From assembly GCF_013368755.1 (NCBI RefSeq), contig NC_049562.1, positions 620,001 through 684,000 of the forward strand: a stretch of DNA of 64,000 bases, given 5' to 3'. The notes beneath the pieces are model-generated. The model was not told the DNA's origin. It did no database searches and was given only the letters and a program-made list of their open reading frames with translations. The stretch is from Talaromyces rugulosus. Its lineage: Eukaryota > Ascomycota > Eurotiomycetes > Eurotiales > Trichocomaceae. How positions within the stretch are numbered: position 1 is the stretch's first letter; the number at the start of each line of letters is the position of its first letter. Of the stretch, positions 20,822 to 32,461 are shown piece by piece. The translations under genes and the position numbers were made by a program.

Positions 20822-21428
20822 TTTTAAAACAAGTCCCAATTAGTCAAGTAGGATGTCTTTAGATTTATTAGCAATTGATGGTCCGAGCTCATCTTTGGCG
20901 GCGAGGAGCACGTTATATGTTGACCAAAAAAAACAGGTTATATCACATTGAGCCGCTCATTTCTAACATTCAACATGGTCCAGCCTTGCTTTACTAGTAA
21001 GTTGATTTCCATGTTTTCACCAGACCGTAAAAAAGTTTGATTCTTGCGTACCATGGACCTGGTGTGGGACATCATTAGCGCCAAATCCAACGATATCTCG
21101 GCAGATCGTCGGCATCAAAGAAAGTGGAGAATCGATGCATATTATATGCCTTTGGCGTGCAAATACTGTACGTTCGGCTCTGGCTAGTCAACGAGTTTTA
21201 CCATCATCGCCCACTATACACGGCACGCTCTCTACGGGTACGAAAAGTGTTCTTACACACCATGAAATTAGGATTTGGGGTTGCAAAGTACTACATGAAT
21301 GCACGTTGGCCTGTTGCGAGCTAGCTGGCTATCTCTTTGTATTGTTGGTTACAATTTAAGGATAATAAAGCAATCAGATGGTATCATTTACTGGATCCTT
21401 AAAAATAAAACAAAAATACAACATCCAT
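20822..21428. other. Intergenic region without recognisable gene
   Basis: Several short open frames (for example plus strand 21135-21359) exist but match no family I recognise and lack good start context. Possibly decayed coding DNA. Confidence 0.3.
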
Positions 21429-22077
21429 CTAGTGGTGGCTAAGGATGTACTCCAGAGCACGCTGGACTCTAGGAGCCTCCGCCACTAAATCATACCAATG
21501 TCTTTTGCCCACAGTATTTGAGAGGGGCAGAAGCCCACCCGCGGGTGGACGCCATGCCGTGACGTTTTTTTGCTGATAGTTGTACTTGAAAAACCGAACG
21601 CGATCTCCGATAGCAACAATGCCGTACACATCATGTGTAGGCTGCGTCTGGTGTTGCAGATTCAAATAGTCCCTCAGCTGTTCTGTCGCGGCCTGCCATT
21701 CAGCTGGGCGAGTTCTAAGCTCATAACGCTTGCATTGGGTGATCAGGATGAATGAACGCTGACCAGTAGCCTCGTTGTACTGAAAGGTATGGAAATCAGA
21801 AAACCCAAGCCCTCCCCCCCCGAACTGCCCATGGCGGTCTTGTGGTCGTGTGATGTACCCAGAAGTTGCTGGGAAAGTCCAGTTGAGTATGGCATCCCAG
21901 ATGCCATACATGTGGTCTTCAGTGGAGTTATTGTCCATGTCCATGATCTCGTGATTGATGGCCGGAATTTCGAGGTACTAAAGATGGTTAGAACTGTCAT
22001 CCATGGATAACCAAGCGGCAATCAATACATACATTGGCAGGAGGGGGAGCAGGAGCAGGAGCAGCAGGAGCAGCCAT
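21429..22077 (-). CDS. Hypothetical protein with possible PD-(D/E)XK-like core, 2 exons, 197 aa
   Basis: Exons are 22033-22077 and 21429-21977 (minus strand), joined in phase to give PPPANYLEIPAINHE. An N-terminal Ala/Pro stretch precedes a globular domain. The segment GLGFSDFHTF (Asp76) followed by RSFILITQCKRYE (Gln96, Lys98) resembles the D...(E/Q)xK strand pair of PD-(D/E)XK nuclease folds, with Gln in place of the acidic residue. The rest (HDVYGIVAIGDRVRFFKYN) is in keeping with the alpha/beta core of fungal proteins that bear inactive restriction-like domains. No signal or membrane segment. Function is unknown and the fold assignment is tentative. Confidence 0.55.
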
Positions 22078-23161
22078 TTTTAGTCGTCTTGAGAGTTTCG
22101 GGGGATTTTCGATAGAAGGCTTTTTTCCAACGAGGAGTATCCTTGAAGGCTTGACTGATGAGGTGGATTGAGGTAAGACATCTTCTCGACGAGGTCTGTA
22201 GCATCAGTATTTATAAAAAATCAATGAATAGACTCTTGATGAGCTATCACTAATGTTATGTTGAGGCTATTCAGCAAATCTTCAACAATAGGTTCTATTG
22301 ACGTCCATTGAGAAGACGGGCAGTATCTATATTCATATGAGGGTCTGGAAGCAATTTACTGGATGCCAGAAACGATTGACCCTGAGTAGTTCTTATTTGC
22401 AACTCCAGATAACAATACTCGTTTTCTTCTTGGCCGAATAGACAATAGCAATCAAGATAATTCATGGAACAATAATATTCGGCTACGGAACTTCTAGAGA
22501 ATGCGCGTGTGGCCCACCTCCAGTCTATTGACAAGTGATTTAGATATGTTATTGGAGACACAAGATACCATAATTTCCCACACATTTACATTGGTGTTTT
22601 CTTAACGAGTGTCGAGGGGCAAGACTTTACGAGAGCACCAAAGGAATAGGGCAAAGGAGTAAAAAGTGTGACGGCATGGAGGTGGGTTTCCCCAGATTCG
22701 GTGCTGCCGTCACGTCTAATCTTATTTTTGCTATTTTAACTTTACGGGAATACGTCATGTGCTTTAAATCAATGACTCGTGTCAAACCAGTTTCTGTTCT
22801 TCTGTTCTAGTGCTGCCTAGTAGGTACTGCCTACAGGTTGCTGCCTCAGGCACCAACAGTCATACTCTCACTATGACGACTGGCCAGGCCACAGTCTTTT
22901 CTTTATGTATTCAGCGTCTATATTTAGTATATAAAATAACTCACTTAATGGCATCCGAGGCTCTTTAACGGTTATCAAGATGCCGTACCGACGACGCAGA
23001 GTACGTGATTGGCCAACACGCCGGAGTTATGCATAGCCAGTAGTATTACTAATTGATCTTCGATGGGTTATATGCAAAGCCGAAATATTTAAGGCTGGAC
23101 GATAGCCAATTTCAATACCGAGATTGATAAATTTGAAATAATCCAAAATATTTGTTGTACT
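22078..23161. other. Intergenic region
   Basis: A minus-strand open frame at 22295-22585 starts with ATG but matches nothing I recognise. The region 22690-23100 holds AT-rich promoter-like DNA, including ACGTGATTGGCC at about 23003-23014 (a CCAAT box in inverse orientation). Confidence 0.3.
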
Positions 23162-23732
23162 ATGGGTTCCAAGACAGAGCCCTACTTCCCTCTGGCCGGA
23201 TACAGCCAGGATGGCTGGTCCAAGGATGGCAGAGCCACAGCGACGTGCTTTTGCGGCGCAGTGCAGCTCAGCTTTGTACTAAGAGCACAATTCTTGTCTG
23301 CGTTGAAGTAATTATTCTAACAGCCTGCAGCCCACTGAAAAACCTGGACTGGTTGACACCTTCATCTGCAACTGCACCGATTGCCGCAAACTCACTGCGT
23401 CCATGTTCGCGTCCAACTTCACCATTGACGATAACTACTTAATCCATGAGCGCGGTCAAGAAAATCTGACGACGTACGGCCAGTCCAAGACGATTGGTAC
23501 AGGCAACACCATGACCAACTACTTTTGCTCGACGTGTGGCTCTCTCATGTACCGACGCGGTACAGGCTTCCCAGGCAAAAGCATCTTGCGCATCGGCACT
23601 GTGGACGACTTTAATCTCCACGAGACTAAGTTGAAGCCTCGTATTGAGCAATATGTTAAAGACCGTGTGGCCTGGTTTCACGGTGGAGAGGGGGTTAAAC
23701 AAGTTCAAGGCTATTATTATGCAAAAGTTTAG
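23162..23732 (+). CDS. GFA-domain (glutathione-dependent formaldehyde-activating/CENP-V-type) protein, 2 exons, 171 aa
   Basis: Small zinc protein of the GFA/CENP-V fold. Exons are 23162-23275 and 23331-23732. The cysteine pattern is complete: CFCGAVQ near residue 32, CNCTDCRK after the intron, and CSTCGS in the second half, forming the two zinc sites. Fungal genomes carry many such paralogues, often beside metabolic genes; formaldehyde or S-hydroxymethyl-glutathione chemistry is known only for the founding bacterial enzyme, so the substrate here is open. Length and start (AATATTTG...ACTATGGG) are normal. The gene looks intact. Confidence 0.9.
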
Positions 23733-24989
23733 ATACACAGCTACAGTGCGAAAATGACCTCTTAGTGATATATTTTTAGCCGTTTTCGACCGTTCCACTC
23801 ATGTAGTTATAGGAAATACGTTGTCAATTTCTTGGCTAGAGGTTAAAGGATCTTTAATATCAATAACACCCTTTTTATGACAGTTGAGAGTAATGCAACT
23901 AGTATATTGAAATGGACGACAAGAAAGCAGAAAGAAGAGTTCAATGTTATCCTTCTTGACTCTTTTGCAGACAGTTGAATTTATTCTCAACGGTCGTGCT
24001 AGAAATTGTCTGTAACATTCGAAGGGTTTTCAGAGGACTCTATCGGCTGTTATCCGGCAGCGACTGATACATATGTAAATCCAGTAGCATTCATTACACA
24101 CGTGAGAATATCAGTAATCAAAAGTTAATTCGTTTTTTTAACTATGACACTTCGCATTGATATTGTTGTTTTGCTAATACTTAGTCAGTTTCAACGGCCT
24201 TCCCATCACGGAAACAAACATGTATTTAAAAACGAAAACTTCGAAAGCAAATTTCTCATGTCGGTATATCCATTAGGATGAAAGAAAGAAAACTATGAAT
24301 ACAGCCTACTTCTCGTACCCGAGGCCGCACGGTGACCACCACCCAAGATGCCATTGGCAGATTGGTCAGTCCTTATATCCAACAATTATGCGGCCTTTAC
24401 TGAAAAGCTTTAAAGCATTAAACCGAGCTTTGAATTAATTAGGGATTGTTATTCCCTTGAACCAAGATCACAAGAAAGGCAAACCGGTAACTTTCTCTGC
24501 TCCTTCCTCGAGTAGTATGTAGCAGAGTAGAGCGCATCAAACACAGCAAATGCGAGGGCGCAGCTGCGGAGTGGTAAACCCGGATCATGAGCGACCTCTT
24601 CTCGTTTTCCCTTTGTCTAAGCATCAGCATAATACCAATTGTATAGTTCTAGTATGTTCGATACTAGCAAAGTTAGAAGTTGAGTTGCTAACCTATGTTG
24701 CCCCCTTCAGATGTATAATTACCCTACATCGATAGGAAGTGAGTGACACGTCCAAGTCCAAACGCTCATAGTCGACTGACTCTGCAATGTGAAAAGCCAA
24801 ATCCAGAACGCTCCAGACCTCCCCAGCTCGTCCCAGCAATATATATACTCACGTACGTTGTATATACGCCAATTACCTATCCGATTTGAAGGGTGCTGGA
24901 TGGTACTTGCGGAGAAAAAAAATCCAAAATGTTGGCATCGAGTGTATACAGAATTACCTATATTGTCCCTTGTCTCCTACTTCCAATAC
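23733..24989. other. Gene-free stretch
   Basis: About 1.25 kb, AT-rich, with no recognisable coding sequence, tRNA or repeat. A (T)7 and several AATAAT runs occur. It lies inside the accessory region and may be decayed DNA. Confidence 0.35.
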
Positions 24990-25608
24990 ATGCCAAAGTC
25001 CAACTCGATCATCCCTGCACCACTACGAGAAGGTCTCTTTGAGACCTTTCGAGCAACCACCCGCCTAGTCCGACCCGAACGACGCCGCCAAATTATCTTA
25101 GTTGGCGGCACTGCCAGCATTGCCCACTATTCACGATTACGAACCGAAGATGTGGATGTTGCGGCCCCTCCCAGCGTACTAATTGGTATCTGGGGGAGTG
25201 ACGGCCGGCGCCCCTAACTTTTCTATCGAATCCGACGGCAAAATTGCTTTCGATGCGCCGCAAGGCTTCCGAGTCCGATTAGACCTCATACAAATCGGCG
25301 ACAGTTGCATCGAAACAGTTTACGCGACAATGCCCTTCTTCGAAGGGCCTGTTGCGTCCATGTCGGATTTACTTAGGTTAAGGGCCGTGATGGTGGTAGA
25401 TCGTGGGAGTGATGGCGAGATTGATGACTTTCGATGGCTGTTGAGGGGAGTAGCAAGGGCAGGTCAAATTCTACCAAAGCTCGAAAAGGAAGACCTGGAG
25501 TATATAAAGCGGGCTGGGGAGTCTTGTCCGGGGGTTCTGGATCGATTGGCTCTGGTTGCTGTTCTTGGGAGCAGCAATTTTGCGGTTGCTTCTTGTTTTT
25601 TAAATTAG
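24990..25608 (+). pseudogene. Nucleotidyltransferase-like protein gene with one frameshift
   Basis: The two halves of one protein lie in different frames. The first half (from ATG 24990) reads LREGLFETFRATTRLVRP, then RQIILVGGTASIAHYSRLRTEDVDVAAPP, containing the GG...DxD pattern of minimal nucleotidyltransferases. The second half reads APNFSIESDGKIAF, FRVRLDLIQIGDSCIE, MSDLLRLRAVMVVDRGSDGEIDDFRWLL and ends at 25608. The frame changes within the five-G run at 25192-25196; with four G the frames would be continuous. It is thus either a young pseudogene or a homopolymer base-call error. The family is common in Eurotiomycetes but its biological role is not known to me; DxD enzymes of this fold transfer nucleotides to small molecules or RNA. 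Confidence 0.7.
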
Positions 25609-26061
25609 TTTAATATACCCACTTATGAATATACCATTGATAAAATGTTCCAAATCTTGAGATAAGTCAAATAGTACATGTAGTATCAGTACATAGTTAA
25701 ATTGATAGTTCAAATGTTGTAGGAGGGAAGCAATCCACATAAATATTTGAGTATATATTCCAGATGTCGTCGGCCGCCACTTCGATGTTCAGTGAACTCA
25801 ATTGATTCAAATATTACACTAGTATATCTACAGAAGGGTATTTGGTGGTTCAATTTAGTTCTATCAGGCCACACGATGTAAGTATGAAAAGTGCACTTAG
25901 ATCATTACAGTCTAGTATACTGACTCTCTGGTTGGAGCCAGAGTCATATTATCACAGAAGTAGTATTGTTTGCTATTCACAGATATTAGGATTACAGGTC
26001 TGCATAACACAAAAACATTCCTTTCACCATTTCATCTTCGTTCATTTTCCAGCGGGGCAAT
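25609..26061. other. Intergenic region
   Basis: AT-rich, convergent 3' flanks of the nucleotidyltransferase-like gene and the secreted protein gene. No feature is seen. Confidence 0.35.
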
Positions 26062-27169
26062 TTACTGCGCAAAGAGAACGGCAGCCACAATCACTGCGAG
26101 ACCAGCCATACCCGGTACGAGCTGAGTACCTTCAGAAGTCGGCATCGGTGAGGCCGTACCAGTGGTAGTTCCCGAGGGCATTGAACTTCCCGAAGGTATC
26201 GAGGTCCCCGACGGCATAGACATAGAACTACTGCTGCTGCTACTGCTAGCATTACGACCCTCGCCCATAGCCAGAGTAGCATTCGCAACCAGAGGCTGTT
26301 CCATCGACGGCTGGGCGGCGCACGTCGAGTTGGGCGACAGCGGGCATTTCTCATCAGTGCAGATGCTCTGGTACTGCGGTCCCTGGGCCTCGATGGCAGT
26401 TGTCTTGGGGGCGCAGCGGTTGTCGAAGAGCTTCTCGAGTGACATGGCGACGGCGTCAATGTCGGATTGGGCAACTCCAAAGGAGGCGGCGGAGAGGCCG
26501 ACTTGGGTGATGAAGTAGCCGACTTCGAAGGGGTCGAGGACCATGAATCTGTTGGGTTGTGTGTTAGTTCAAGAACTCAAGAAGATTTGGTAAAAGAGAG
26601 GAACGTACTTGTGTACTTCATACATGCTACCATCGCCAGCATAAGCAGCGAACCCTGCCATGCCGACCTCGGAGCAGCCGAGGAGAGATCCAAAGAACTC
26701 GTACAGATGGGTGAGCAGTTTGCTAAGTCGGATGTTAGTAATTTCCCGAAAAGAAGAAAAGGAATAAGAATGTGGCGTACTATTGCTTCGAAGTATTGTC
26801 GGCAGCAGGCATGTTCTTCATCAACGGGGCTGCGCCGCCGCCATCCAGGAAGTTGACAGCCATACCAGACATGCCACCGGTGTTTGACGAGGCCAGGCCA
26901 CCATTGAAGTAAGGAACAAGATTAACCTTGGTGTCATTGTACATGCCATCAGGGTTCAGGATACCAGGGACGGAGACGCCCACATTCGGCTGGGTGTAAT
27001 TGCCGATGACGGCTGTGTTGACCAACAACGTAAGAAGAGTGTACTGGTTGGTAGCATTGTTCTCCTTGAGTAGTGCTTCGGTATAGTAGTCGCAGATAGA
27101 AGTGTTGCTTGGTCGCTGGGCCAGGACAGCGTTGGCGGCAGCGAGGAGGGCTGTAGCTTTCAAAAGCAT
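26062..27169 (-). CDS. Secreted, probably GPI-anchored conserved fungal protein, 3 exons
   Basis: N-terminal signal peptide (MLLKATALLAAANAVLA, cleavage likely before QRPSN). The mature part contains NTSICDYYTEALL, LLTLLVNTAVIGNYT, PGILNPDGMYNDTKVNLVPYFNGGLASSN, YKLLTHLYEFFGSLLGCS, FEVGYFITQVGLSAASFGV and a Cys-bearing SICTDEKCPLSPNSTC. It ends with a Ser/Thr-rich stalk and a hydrophobic tail (VPGMAGLAVIVAAVLFAQ), the layout of a GPI-anchored wall or membrane protein. The first junction (CAATA joined to CAAACTG) keeps frame and gives KQYKLLTHLYEFF. The body resembles a conserved helical family of Aspergillus/Penicillium without known function. Several Asn-X-Ser/Thr sites are present. Confidence 0.85.
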
Positions 27170-28312
27170 ATTGGGATTGTTTTTGTAAATTATGACTTAA
27201 AAAAGATAAACAAGACGTAGGAGTGTGATCTCAGGGGGGTCTCGCCCTATTTAACTTTCCACCTCCATCAAAGCCATACTCTCAATTCGAACAGCAGATT
27301 CCCAACAAACAAGCCCTAACACGCCGACGAGGACAGAGGCGTATACTATGAAATCATACCTGACTGAAACGGGGATAGCTAATTTCCCATTCAGGTTAGG
27401 CTAGGACATGTAACCTCTCTAGGCATTTCGCTCTTTCCTAATATGGAAGGAGGCTACCAACCCGCACCGGCCAGTGACCAATGAGGTCTTCCCGATCTCA
27501 AATCAGGTTTGTCTGTAACTTTCCTCATCCAGGAAGTTCCGTCCCAGTGAGGAAATAGCGTGCACTGGCCATTGCTGAAAGGGGTAATGACGGCCTTTCC
27601 CCTCTCTTTTAGTCTCATGTCGCTGTTCGTTGTATACGACGGATACGATGCATACGATGGCTTTTCATTCAATAAATTCGGACTCGATGCCACTTGCTCC
27701 ACGAGAGCGAATCAGGGTTTCAGATATTTGCAAAACCTTGTCCAAATTCCCCGCTTGACGAGGCTGCAAAGTGACGTTCCAGAGCGTGGTCAGCAATAAT
27801 TAATTATTGACTCCGTTTAAACCCGTGAGCTCTGTCATTCATTCATGATTGTACTAGTGGTAGTTCGGGCTGTGCCTTCGAGAGGCCAAAACGTATTCTG
27901 TTGGTGCCTATTTGGCCATAATCTCCTAAAAAGTATATGCCGAGTCAATCAAAAGAATCGTCTGAGAAGTTATTGATAGCGAATTACAAGTCGGATTGTG
28001 AGCAATTTGTAGGAGGTGGATGCTGTTAAGTTCGGCCATTGGAGGAAGCAAGGGATACAGTAGGGTTAGGGTTAAGGAGTAGTAGGGCTTCCGGTTGATT
28101 TGATACGATTGCAAGTATGTAGCAGCTTTTGCAGCTGCCGATCGTGGGGTCCGTATCAATTGCCGTGGGATTTTCGCGGTTACAGACGGAGCCCGCGTTG
28201 GGCGTAGTCTAGCCACGCTGAGCCAAGAATGATAATTGGAAATCTTCAAATTATGCTCTTTTAATACGCCCGAGTTCTACCAACGGTGCCGCTTGGAGCA
28301 CAGAGTACAAAT
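27170..28312. other. Gene-free stretch
   Basis: Divergent upstream regions of the secreted protein gene and the broken MFS gene. A short TAGGGTTAGGGTTAAGG stretch at 28061-28077 resembles two telomere repeats but is too short to mean much. An imperfect repeat of GTATACGACGGATACGATGCATACGATGG lies at about 27633-27660. Confidence 0.35.
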
Positions 28313-29809
28313 ATGGATTCCAAGTCAGGAGCTCCAAGCCCTATTGAATCGGTATCGGGCATAGAACAGCCTGCTCGGGATTCTCCTATGGTATGTCATT
28401 TTCTCCCCAACCTAAGTAAATGAGACGCCTCAATGGTCAAACTAGGAATGGTCATGGCTTCGCAAACACACCATTTTAGTGCAAGCCGCTTTCCATGCTG
28501 CTGGGCCAGGGCTCACCAGCTCCCTGCTGATCCCAGCTACCGAGCAGCTGGCAGAGCAGTTCGAAATTCCCACCCAAAAAGCAACCTACCTCGTGGGCGT
28601 CCATGTGCTATTCCTGGGTATAGGACCATTTCTGTGCAACCCGCTTCTGGGCACATATGGCCGCCGACCAGTTTTCCTCGCGAGCATGCTGCTATCTTGT
28701 GTTGCCGCTCTGGAGGCGGATTCGCACACGGATACGGCACCCTGATGACAGCGCGCATATTTCAGTCCATCGGCATCTCGACCGGGTTTGTTATACCGGG
28801 CATCATCGTCGTAGACCTCTTCAGAACAGAGGAGCGAGGGAGCAAGAACGGCGTTTGGGCGCAGATGGTATCGATGGGAGCCCCCTTGGGCGGTTTGATA
28901 GGCGGGCCCATCGTTAGTTACCTAGGCTGGCAATGGGTTATGTGGATCATTTCTATCATCTGCGGCGCCCAGTTGTTAGCATTCATCTTGACATGCCCAG
29001 AGACATCGTACCTGCATCGCCAGCAGTCGGGATTTGGCGCATACCGCGCTTCGGAGCTGTTTCGCCTCCAAAAGCGCATCCCCGGCCGGCTTGGATGGTA
29101 ATCCTTCGCCGAGCCTTTACTGTTCCTGCAGTCCCCGAATGAGGTCCTCGTCACCTTTGCATACAGCGTTACCTTTGCCATTACCTCTCCCGGCATCGCC
29201 ACCATTTTGCCCATCGCCTTGGGTAAGTTCTACGAATTCAACTCCATTGCACAAGGCCTCTTTTTCCTCGGGCCCTTGGTGGGCATCTTACTAGCCGAGA
29301 GACTTGCCGGCCCTGGAAGCGACTGGGCCATGGGCAGGGAACGTCGCCAGGCGGCCAACGAGGGCCGCCAGGAACGGCCCGAGTTTCGCCTCTGGGTTGG
29401 CCTGCCCGGCTATGCGATGTCGATCGTTGGCGTGATCATTTTTGGCGTCACGCTGCAGGCACGCGTTCACTGGATTGCGCCTTGTATTGGGTTCGGCATT
29501 TCCAACTTTGGGCTGCAGCTGGTGACGACGCCTCTCAAGACGTACTGTGTTGATTGCTATGCCTCGCACTCGGGATCAGTGTTGCAGATGATCAACGCCG
29601 TTCGCCAGATCATTTCCTTTACTGTGCCATTCTGGAGTCCTATCTTGAATGAAAGTCTTGGGTATGGATCAGGCTTCGGTATTGAAGCCGCCATATTAGC
29701 TGCCTTTTATATCTTGAGTTTGCTAGTTTTGTGGCGGGGAGCCTCGTGGAGACAGTCGGTGCGGATAAGGGGGTTGATAAAAACAGGAGAAGAGCTCTTA
29801 GAGCCCTAA
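28313..29809 (+). pseudogene. MFS transporter (DHA1-like drug/metabolite efflux type), disabled
   Basis: Exon 1 (28313-28387 region) gives an acidic N-terminus and joins after a short intron to EWSWLRKHTILVQAAFHAAGPG. The protein continues as a 12-helix transporter with the loop motif GTYGRRPVFLAS. Two lesions interrupt it: a one-base loss near 28712-28718, where the frame changes between LLSCVAAL and GGGFAHGYGTLMTARIFQSIG, and an in-frame TAA at 29099-29101 between RLGW and SFAEPLLFLQSPNEVLVTF. Both sides of the stop stay in one frame and are well conserved, so decay is recent. No intron explains either lesion (the interval after the stop offers only a 34-base candidate out of frame). Substrate unknown. 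Confidence 0.82.
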
Positions 29810-30397
29810 GTTCTCTACAGTGGGAGGTTCCTTTAATAGTAGAAGAACCAAATAACTATAGAAGAGCTGGACGACTAAAGGGCCAGAGTAGTAGCTAGTT
29901 CTTGACATAATTCCCAAAACCTAATCTTAAATGCGCTATTGCAAACATGGTATAGCCGTAGATCCTCCCTTTCTGATGTATTATGTTTCTATACTTGGAG
30001 TCATCCTAGCTTCAAGGGTTAGACCCGGTCGTAAGTAACATTTGAAGTCTAGCAACTCTATTGAAAACGCCATCTGACCATGTCAATACATGTGGCCAAT
30101 CTCATCTTATAACTAGAAATATACTCCTCTGTCTTCTGGTCACCCGGTCGAAGAATAGGAATAGTATTTTACTAAGGGGCTGGGGTTGCCTGCTCTCGAA
30201 AAACTTATCTATCGATTAGAGCTACGACCTACGTTATTCCAAACCTTAAGTTAACCCTAACAGCTTCAAATGTTGCATCCCACACTTCCCTTGGAAGCTA
30301 CTTTGCCGAGATACAATGATACGTTGATGGGATTCTCAGCACAAAGTACTCTGTAGTAAGGCCAAAATAAGATTCAAAAGAGGATACTTGGAGAAGC
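29810..30397. other. Intergenic region
   Basis: Convergent 3' flanks of the broken MFS gene and the GMC oxidoreductase gene. No feature is recognised. Confidence 0.35.
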
Positions 30398-32461
30398 CTA
30401 CCATGTCTCCTTTATTATATCCGCAGCTCTCTCACCAATTCCATAAGCGGGCATCTGAGTGTGGCCGCTGTGTAAAGCTGGCATAACACTGCAATCGGCT
30501 ACCCGTAGTCCAGATACACCTCGCACGCGCAGTTTGTTGTCCAGCACGGCCATAGGGCTGTCATCCTTGCCCATGGCGCATGTACCGGAAGCGTGGTAGC
30601 CTACCATGAATCTGAATTAGTGTTTTTTTCCCTCAAAAAATGAAATCACAAGCGGCAGAAGTAAAGTATGGGAACATACAGGTAGTGGCATGTTCCTTGA
30701 CATACGGAATCCATTCCTCTCGCGTTTTGAAGGCGTGGTGGCCAGAAGATGGAGGCCAAGACCCTTTGACAATATCCTTTGTACCAGCCCCATTCATCAC
30801 AATCTCATTGCCGAATCGACAGGCCTCGGAGAGAACCAACATGTCCAACGGGTCTGAAAGGTAATTACAGTCTACAATGGGATTTTGGAGAGGGTCTTTG
30901 GAATTGAGCGTTACAGAGCCTCGCGATCGGGGCCCGAATAGCTCGGCAATCATCGAGAATGCATATTTGCCATCTACTGGGAACTGGTTGTATTGCTTCG
31001 GACCACCGTAGCACTCAGTGGTGAAGAATTCAATGTTTGGTTGTTTCGGAGTCAAACCCATTGGGTCACGGCCGGGTTGACGGTGAGCATTCTTCCACAG
31101 AGGCTCATCCTTCAGGCGTTCGTCAAGCCGAGCAAAGGCAAATACACCAAAGGGGAACGTGGACAGAAAGCCCTCTTTCTTCTCTTTCCAGAGCGCATAG
31201 GTCTTTGCGAAATTATCACCATGGTAAACATGGTGGTCGGTTGTCAGACCCTCCTTTTCAGTCTCGTAGAACATGAAAACAATCTGTTAAATTGGTGAGC
31301 TCTTTGGTTGTTTCAGGTTCGCCCACTCTGGTACCTACAAGATGGTCCATCAAATTCTTTCCGACACCAGGCAGATCGACCAGGCATTCGATACCGTGCT
31401 TAGCCAGCTCTTCTTTTGGCCCAATACCGGAGCGCAGGAGAACGGCCGGGCTACAGTAAGCGCCACAGCTAATGACAATCTCCTTTCTTGCAAAGTATGT
31501 GTGCTCAATACCATCAGCACCTTGGACTTGGACTGCCGTGGCACGCAGGCCAGAAGCTGCGTCTCCTTCCAAGACCACGCGGTTGACAGAAGTATCGGTC
31601 TTTATCTTGATGTTTCCTACTTGCTCCTTCTCGTTCAGAATGAAATCCGCACTGGTGGTTCGGAGGCCCTCGTATACGGTGCGGACAACATGCCCGGCTC
31701 CATGTGGTGTTTCTCCGGTACTGAACATATCTGGATCCAAGGGCAAACCTTGGGAGACGAAGGAATCCATCAAGAGGTTTGAGATGGGGGCGAGGTCATG
31801 GGGCTCGGTGTGTAAAGGCCCGGAGGAGCCGTGACTCTTTGCATCTTCTTTGAACCATGGCTTGCTGTGAAAGGTCTCGGCCTAAGTCCCCCCAGATAGT
31901 CAGATTGTATTTCCAACGAGCAACCCCAGTAGGAAATTCTAGTACCTTTCTCATAGCATTGAAGAATTCATCGCCACTCCAGCCCTCCATCGTCCAGTCG
32001 TCATAGTCCTGCTTGCACCCACGAATGCAAAGTGTTCCATTACAGCCGCTGCATCCTCCAAGGAATCTTCCTCGGCTCAATTTCACTTGACGATCGTTTA
32101 CCCCGGCCATTGGTTCCGTGACGATATTCCAATCGGTTTCGGAGTCAAAATTTTGCGACCATCTGGCCAGTCCCAGGCTGTTAGATAACACTTTAGGAGA
32201 GTCTGTGGGTACTCACCCCCCGACCATGTGCACATTTTCGAGTTCTTTGCTACTCTGGCCTGCCTCGATGACAAGGACAGTTACGCCAGGGTTTTCCGCA
32301 AGACGTGCTGCGAGCACACATCCTGAAGTGCCGCCACTATACAGAGATATCCAGTTTTCAATTAAATTTCCCGTGGGCACGCAGTGACTTTGTGTGAAAC
32401 ATGAGACTCACCCGCAGACAATATAGTCGTAGTAGTGATCCGGTTCTGTCGTGGAACTCAT
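30398..32461 (-). CDS. GMC oxidoreductase (alcohol/choline dehydrogenase type)
   Basis: FAD-dependent GMC-family enzyme oxidising an alcohol or sugar. Several exons on the minus strand. Motifs in order: DYIVCG joined to GGTSGCVLAARLAENPGVTVLVIEAG (FAD-binding), SRGRFLGGCSGCNGTLCIRG, KEIVISCGAYCSPAVLLRSGIGP (GMC signature 2), PGVGKNLMDHL, and the C-terminal catalytic region ATTCYHASGTCAMGK plus SGHTQMPAYGIGERAADII. The last junction uses an acceptor just after ATGGTAG, which gives TTCYHASG without loss of frame, so the gene appears intact. No signal peptide is visible, which points to an intracellular enzyme. Substrate cannot be predicted. Confidence 0.92.

Noticed and set aside
20973..21359. 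Short open frames that could be a gene
   Set aside because: No family recognised, poor start context, stops in other frames; left as intergenic.
22295..22585. 96-codon minus-strand frame starting with ATG
   Set aside because: No recognisable motif and no exon partner found; could be 5' remains of a lost gene.
28061..28077. Telomere-like TAGGGTTAGGGTTAAGG
   Set aside because: Only two imperfect units; can occur by chance and there is no sign of a chromosome end or fusion.
29102..29135. Possible intron removing the stop in the MFS gene
   Set aside because: Only 34 bases long and joining its ends breaks the reading frame.
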